Shown one piece after another: positions 8,101-12,165 of a stretch of 12,165 nucleotides of DNA (positions are counted from its first letter, which is position 1; every line of letters begins with the position of its first letter). Origin of the DNA: Actinidia chinensis (lineage: Eukaryota; Streptophyta; Magnoliopsida; Ericales; Actinidiaceae); contig VIGQ01000368.1 in the NCBI GenBank assembly GCA_009663005.1, positions 1 through 12,165 on the forward strand, given 5' to 3'. Below the pieces are notes generated by a model. It made no database searches. It was not told the origin of the DNA and worked only from the letters and a program-made list of their open reading frames with translations. The position numbers were made by a program, and so were the translations under genes.

Positions 8101-9300
8101 TTTCTGTATGACGTGGATCTAATGTTTGGCTGTCTTCGGCAAGGCCCGTTGGAGACGTCCCGCATGGGAGGACGCGGACCTTGCATGCCATGCGACAGGT
8201 GTTTTCACATGGAACTTGGCATCATAAAGCCTGGAGTCTCCAACTCCGGTACCTTGCCTCACTGCTTTGCAGCCATATGCATGCTATTCAGGAAGAGGCT
8301 AGCATTGCATGCCGTGGACCGCAGGTGCGGTGTAAGAGGCTGGAAAATGCAAGTTAAACATATAATTGCTGCCCCCGCCCTACTCTTGAACTCTCGTCCG
8401 TTCACCATTAAAAAAAACAATCCTTCTCCTGTTCTTGCCGAAGCCCTCAACGTTTGTATGAGTCTAGAAAGATGATGACCACCTCATACCTTGCTCGCAA
8501 GAGCTGCCGCGTCCCACGTTGGGGGGTGGCAGTGCGGCCTTACAATTAATACCACTTTGCTGACTGCAAGGCCTTTGGCTGTGCGCTCTGGACTTGTCGC
8601 ACCCGGGATATCTGCGTCCTTGATTCACAACACGTTTGCTGCTGACGACCACTCCTCACATCATAAGCATCCCTCGCAGATGTCGGTAGTTTCGGAACGC
8701 CCGACATGGCCGGCTGGGGCCGTGTTGATCACCTCAACCATCGGCAGCACTGAGGAGGAGCCGGTTCGACCGTCACAACGTCAACACATGCCTGCCGGCC
8801 AGAATCGCCTTAATGGTAATTTTCATGATTGGAGTCATCTGAGGTCTCTGAAGTCATCACCATATGGCTGTAAAGTTCTATATTCAGTAAAAGGCAATTG
8901 ACCTTGATGGTATCAGCCATGCTTCATTAGTTGCCAGGTAATATGGATTTCGCCATTTCAAGTCAAAAAACACCCTGTAAATGCTTTGATGCATGGAGTA
9001 CCCTGTAAGTCCTGCCATAGCGCATCCGTACGAATTGTGTTTGCGGTGGCGTCACTGACACTGCCCTGATCCGTTAGCTTCATGTTGTTCACCTAACTCG
9101 GCTGACTGGGCCACGAGCTACTTTGGTTCAGCTCAACAAGCTCTATCCTGCCAATCATAACCGTGCCTCTGGTGTGTGTCGTCGACGCACGGCTGGCATC
9201 CTTGTGCTGTTCCGTGCCCTAGCTCTAAGCCATGCGTAGTCTATTGAGTTGATTACGTAGGACACCCAGTGCTCGCACGCCTGTTCATTGTTGTTAGTTG
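8101..9300. other. No convincing gene
   Basis: Open frames at 8014-8475 and 8491-8901 on the plus strand exist, but their translations are Cys/Met/Arg-rich without regular hydrophobic pattern or motif, and minus-strand frames overlap them. The stretch 8380-8440 is CT- and A-rich and could be promoter-like. 8900-9300 has no useful frame on either strand. Confidence 0.45.
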
Positions 9301-9393
9301 GTATAGTTGTTTGCATGTTCACAGACTCTTTGTTTTGTGCTTCCTACCTCAGAATGTCACCAGTTTTCCGAAATACTAGTGGGCCCGCCATCA

Positions 9394-9447
9394 GTGAGTA
9401 AATCGAACTCATTCAGTCCCGTCACTAACACCTGCTCGGGCCACAAG
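9394..9447 (+). other. Candidate spliceosomal intron
   Basis: Donor GTGAGT (9394-9399), branch-point consensus CACTAAC (9423-9429) and acceptor AAG (ending 9447) give a 54-base intron of typical ascomycete length. The branch-to-acceptor distance is about 18 bases. Flanking frames are open (plus 9307-9717), but their translation is not recognised. The acceptor is AAG rather than the preferred CAG/TAG. The three signals in register are better than chance but not proof of a gene. Confidence 0.3.
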
Positions 9448-9717
9448 GACATGGGAGCCCTCCCTACGCACCTAAAATGCAGGTCTCGGAGGCACGCCAG
9501 ACGTGATCCCAGACATCCCATCACGGTCATCTTCCTCGTTATCTATCTGACCTCGGCATTGTGCATCTCAGAAATCTCAAGACACAAAGGTCGAGGGCAT
9601 AAGTTTATCTTCAATGGCGCACTATGGTATTTTTTTCTCAATTTCCAAAGTTGTAATCTCACGGCAACTGACAACGACCAGGTCTCCTGTAAGATACGAG
9701 TGATCACGTGTGCTTGA
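9448..9717 (+). other. Weak coding candidate after the intron-like site
   Basis: The open frame contains a hydrophobic stretch HPITVIFLVIYLTSALCISE (about 9518-9577) and ends at TGA 9715-9717. There is no recognised family. Together with the intron-like signature it could be a short broken gene. The alternative is noncoding DNA with a chance hydrophobic run. Confidence 0.15.
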
Positions 9718-9804
9718 TGATAGCATGGGTGACTTTGCACAACGCAACGTCGGACTGCGTGGCAGCGCAAATCTTCACCTACGCCGGCATGTCATCCTGT
9801 AACT

Positions 9805-10134
9805 ATGATTCAACTGGTCCTTCACACAGCGCGTAGTAACGCGCGCAACACACGAAGCTTGATGGTCGTTCCCTATCGCAATTGTTCCACCGTGGCTCGC
9901 TCGCCTGCTTGCTCATCATTTTCTACTCCTGATCATAGTCACGTCGATCGGCAATCCTTCACGTTAACACAACTCTCGTCACACTCCGACTGTCAGCTTG
10001 CCGGTCAGATCTACTTCACTTGGCTCGCCTTCGCACCAATTGTCTTTGTTCTCATCTCCTTGATCCTCCCACGTCCAATGAGGTTGACAGTTTTGGAGCT
10101 GGCCGCCTTAGGGTCAATATCACGATTTTGTTGA
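9805..10134 (+). other. Weak coding candidate with one membrane-like segment
   Basis: The 109-codon frame starting at ATG 9805 is Ser/His-rich until residue 68. It then has a 20-residue hydrophobic segment IYFTWLAFAPIVFVLISLIL at 10009-10068, followed by PRPMRLTVLELAALGS. One frame away, ILLIGATCHL follows near 10120-10150. This resembles a loop between two helices of a membrane transporter but is too short to assign. It may be a remnant of a membrane protein. Confidence 0.25.
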
Positions 10135-10274
10135 TCGGTGCGACCTGTCATCTCTAGCGCAAATAATTCGCGCTTCACCACCTGGTTGCCTCCAGCTCTC
10201 CATTACGAAACCGCTCAATCCAATTCCAGGATCCCCCATGGGTATTCGCAAAGGCTGCCCTTCATGTTTTCACT

Positions 10275-10604
10275 TTGTTTACCGAAATCATTGTTATCGA
10301 CATTACCTCTTGTGCGTGTCGATCTTCGTTTCTACGTGCCGGCGGTTCGAAGCGTGGCAGGGACTCGCCGCAGCAGTGCAATGTCCACGACGCGAGAAGA
10401 AGCCTCGTTCCACGCTATATCCCCCTTTCGAACGGTCCAATGAAAGCTTACACTCAATCAGCTCGATTTCGAGGACTCGTCACTCTAGCTTATTCCCTGC
10501 GGTACCCATCTACAACCCTCAATGACGAGAAGACTGTAGCATGGAAAGTCAAGCGCGCGTCCGGTTCTTTCGTATCCCGTCCCCGTTTCTTCCACTGGAT
10601 CTAA
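10275..10604 (+). other. Coding-like fragment, unrecognised
   Basis: The end of this frame reads RYIPLSNGPMKAYTQSARFR, then GLVTLAYSLRYPSTTLNDEK and TVAWKVKRASGSFVSRPRFF, with TAA at 10602-10604. This part (about 10410-10595) is balanced and protein-like, whereas the first half is not. Overlapping frames at 10138-10443 and 10238-10525 are less convincing. No family is recognised. It might be the 3' part of a broken gene starting near 9805. Confidence 0.25.
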
Positions 10605-10711
10605 CCGTCTATGTGGAATTGGACAGTACAATGGCAGAGAACGACATTCCACCCTTCCTGCGATCCCAAATAGAACGAGCTGGCCGCTAAGCAACATCCT
10701 CGCCATAACCC

Positions 10712-11026
10712 ATGACTCGGTCTCTAAGATGGAACACAAGAATCCGTCGTCAAAGAGGTCGTCCGCCCTCCAATCCTACGAACTTTGAACATGTTTTCAA
10801 CGATCAAGAATATGGGTTACTCAGTCTTCAGTCTCGCCTGAGCAAACTCGAAGGGCCAACAGCGATCAGAATAGCAAGCGCAGGACAGATCACCGCCACC
10901 TGGAAGCGAGGACGCCGGCACCACCAATACGCTGACCGTTCATCAGCCGATAACAATTACACACACTTTCGCTACCAAACCTCCTTCGATGTCAAAGGCG
11001 AAGCTCCCAAAAAGGAGAAAAACTAA
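10712..11026 (+). other. Weak coding candidate
   Basis: From 10712 this frame reads NPTNFEHVFNDQEYGLLSLQ, then SRLSKLEGPTAIRIASAGQI and TATWKRGRRHHQY, ending at TAA 11024-11026. It could be the start of the Pro-rich segment that follows, after a phase change. Alternatively it is leader sequence of that segment. No motif is recognised. Confidence 0.2.
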
Positions 11027-11663
11027 GAAACACCACCCACCATGGTCTGACCAAAGACGTGCCGCAAAATCCTTCGCAAACAATACAACAACCTCAACCG
11101 AAGACCTATCCATCCGCCACGTCCCCTCCAAGCCCACCCTACCCCCAAGGTCTATTCCCACACACATATTCCGCGCTTCGGGACGGCCCATCTCCTGCCC
11201 CGAGCCGTCTCGGCGCGGGCGTCGCAGCCCCCAGCGTCCGTCCGACGCCCTCTCCATCCCTGGAATTCATCACGCCACCAAGCGCCTGTCGGCCCCGGAC
11301 AACACCCCGCGTCCTCGACCTCAGTGGCCACCCCAGGCAGGAAAGCAACACCCGTCTCCGGCTGCACGTCGCGCTCCAACTCGCTCAGAGGTAGCTGACG
11401 ACAGGCCCGCGGTCGCGATCCCAATGAGGCCACCATGTGCTGGGTATCGTGCAGCAGGCGGGGCCTTCGGCCGGACACGCCGCGACGAGACTCCCAGGTC
11501 GCCTGGTTGTTGTGTCCTAGGATTGGAGCAGTGTTCGTCCTTCCTCTACCGCACTTCGACGACGAGCTCGGATCGGGTGAGGCGGTCAGAGCGAGGAGGA
11601 GTTTCCCATGTTCAGCTTGAGGCTGTGCACAAAGGATGGGAGAAGAGGGGGAGACCCGATTGA
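10989..11663 (+). CDS. Longest stop-free ATG frame: basic, proline/arginine-rich low-complexity ORF
   Basis: The 224-codon frame starts at ATG 10989 with a strongly basic leader MSKAKLPKRRKTKKHHPPWS, which resembles a nuclear localisation signal. It continues with Pro/Arg/Ser-rich sequence lacking hydrophobic core, and ends at TGA 11661-11663. The overlapping frame 11059-11394 gives an equally plausible disordered protein (PSATSPPSPPYPQGLFPHTY, then SALRDGPSPAPSRLGAGVAA), and a third frame is open from about 11047 to 11396. GC-rich DNA makes long open frames likely by chance, so which frame is coding, if any, is unclear. Near the end, PLPHFDDELGSGEAVRARRS (frame 11435-11620) also looks genuine. 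A frame-shifting disordered protein gene is one possible reading. Confidence 0.25.
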   Translation: MSKAKLPKRRKTKKHHPPWSDQRRAAKSFANNTTTSTEDLSIRHVPSKPTLPPRSIPTHIFRASGRPISCPEPSRRGRRSPQRPSDALSIPGIHHATKRLSAPDNTPRPRPQWPPQAGKQHPSPAARRAPTRSEVADDRPAVAIPMRPPCAGYRAAGGAFGRTRRDETPRSPGCCVLGLEQCSSFLYRTSTTSSDRVRRSERGGVSHVQLEAVHKGWEKRGRPD

Positions 11664-11699
11664 AGATGACATTTGGGGGTGGGCCGGCCGGACGGATCC

Positions 11700-11835
11700 G
11701 ATAGCTTTACTTACATGTGACCTACATAATTTGGCTTGGTTTTCTTTTTTGTGGTATATATGTGTTCCTATCACGATATTGTTTTTTATTTCTGCGTCCA
11801 TCTCCATTTTATAGAGAGTTTTTTTCTTGTGGCAT
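11700..11835. other. T-rich tract with minus-strand AATAAA
   Basis: The plus strand is T-rich, with runs of six to eight T. TTTATT at 11785-11790 reads AATAAA on the minus strand, about 50 bases downstream of the minus-strand stop at 11842. This is the arrangement expected for a 3' untranslated region of a leftward gene. It could equally serve a rightward gene ending near 11663. Confidence 0.3.
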
Positions 11836-11841
11836 CTTGCC

Positions 11842-12162
11842 CTATGCGCCCATGCCTCGCTCACCCAGTCCGTCTGATATCCGTGAAACCTTGCCCTTGC
11901 GCATACACCTCTGTGTCGTCGCGTTGTATATTTCTGGCCTACCGACTGCGTCGCCATCACTATCCACTTCTGATAACTCGTTTACATGAGGTCCCACTGT
12001 CTGCGGCTCCTCCGTCTCCTGGGCCGGTTCAAACCAACGGCAGATGTATGCAGTTTGGAACGTTGTATGAAGCGATCCTAGAATGCACAGTGTCGTCCCC
12101 AATCGCTGCCAGCGTCGTCCCTGCGTTGTGTAACCCGGGATGAGGGTCTGGCTCCTCGGCAA
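11842..12162 (-). CDS. Possible small or 3' partial gene, unrecognised
   Basis: The minus-strand frame runs from ATG at 12160-12162 to the stop at 11842-11844 and encodes 106 residues. It may extend beyond the window, since the start is only three bases from the edge. The middle is acidic and protein-like (WFEPAQETEEPQTVGPHVNE, then LSEVDSDGDAVGRPEIYNAT), and the end is basic (RCMRKGKVSRISDGLGERG). No domain is recognised. The AATAAA at 11785-11790 on this strand supports a leftward 3' end. Plus-strand frames over the same bases are less convincing. Confidence 0.3.
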   Translation of the reverse strand: MPRSQTLIPGYTTQGRRWQRLGTTLCILGSLHTTFQTAYICRWFEPAQETEEPQTVGPHVNELSEVDSDGDAVGRPEIYNATTQRCMRKGKVSRISDGLGERGMGA

Positions 12163-12165
12163 GAT

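Noticed and set aside
8014..8475. 153-codon plus-strand ORF
   Set aside because: Cys/Met-rich with no regular secondary-structure pattern or motif. The minus strand over its first part carries another open frame. Considered chance.
8491..8901. 136-codon plus-strand ORF
   Set aside because: No motif, mixed low-information composition, poor start context and no surrounding gene signals.
9990..10180. Possible second MFS transporter (IYFTWLAFAPIVFVLISLIL followed by ILLIGATC in another frame)
   Set aside because: Only one hydrophobic segment plus a short weak match. None of the diagnostic motifs seen at 1-930 is present, so no family is called.
12005..12040. GGTTCAAACC resembling a tRNA T-arm (B box)
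   Set aside because: No A box or acceptor-stem pairing could be placed 30-70 bases upstream, and no anticodon arm was found.
1..12165. CRISPR array, bacterial insertion sequence, LTR pairs or long inverted repeats
   Set aside because: No regularly spaced repeats, no transposase or reverse-transcriptase blocks, and no long direct or inverted repeats were noticed by eye. Short repeats below about 20 bases or diverged copies could be missed without computation.

Overview
The window looks like nuclear DNA of a filamentous ascomycete (Pezizomycotina). The base composition is mixed and near balanced. Promoter-like stretches are pyrimidine-rich with a CCAAT box, and there are short spliceosomal-intron signatures and AATAAA-type 3' end signals. 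No bacterial operon, Shine-Dalgarno, tRNA or rRNA structure was seen. The only protein family recognised with confidence is a fungal 14-helix DHA2-type major facilitator (MFS) efflux transporter at 1-930, and its reading frame is broken many times.

Layout: 1-930 is the C-terminal half or so of the MFS transporter. 931-1150 is a spacer. 1160-2290 and 2704-3270 hold coding-like fragments that shift frame or carry stops and that I could not assign to a family. 3300-4300 is gene-poor, with 3'-end-like signals and an A11 tract. 4310-5580 holds more coding-like fragments. 5581-6120 looks like a promoter plus untranslated leader feeding a broken gene at 6121-6729. 6730-7000 is a spacer. 7005-7990 on the minus strand is a broken gene whose C-terminal part is very coherent once frames are followed. 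8100-9300 shows nothing convincing. 9307-9717 has an intron-like signature. 9805-10604 is weakly coding-like. 10940-11660 is a GC- and proline-rich stretch open in several frames. 11700-11830 is T-rich with a minus-strand AATAAA downstream of a possible minus-strand ORF at 11842-12162.

The most striking property is that there is no intact gene of normal length in 12 kb, although protein-like segments recur throughout in rapidly changing frames. In the MFS gene and the 7005-7990 gene the damage is mainly one- or two-base phase changes with the protein sequence otherwise well kept. That pattern fits either a gene-relic region or an assembly with uncorrected indels, and sequence alone cannot separate the two. 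I found no convincing previously undescribed system. Apart from the transporter, no gene functions are proposed, and no pathway linking the genes can be supported.
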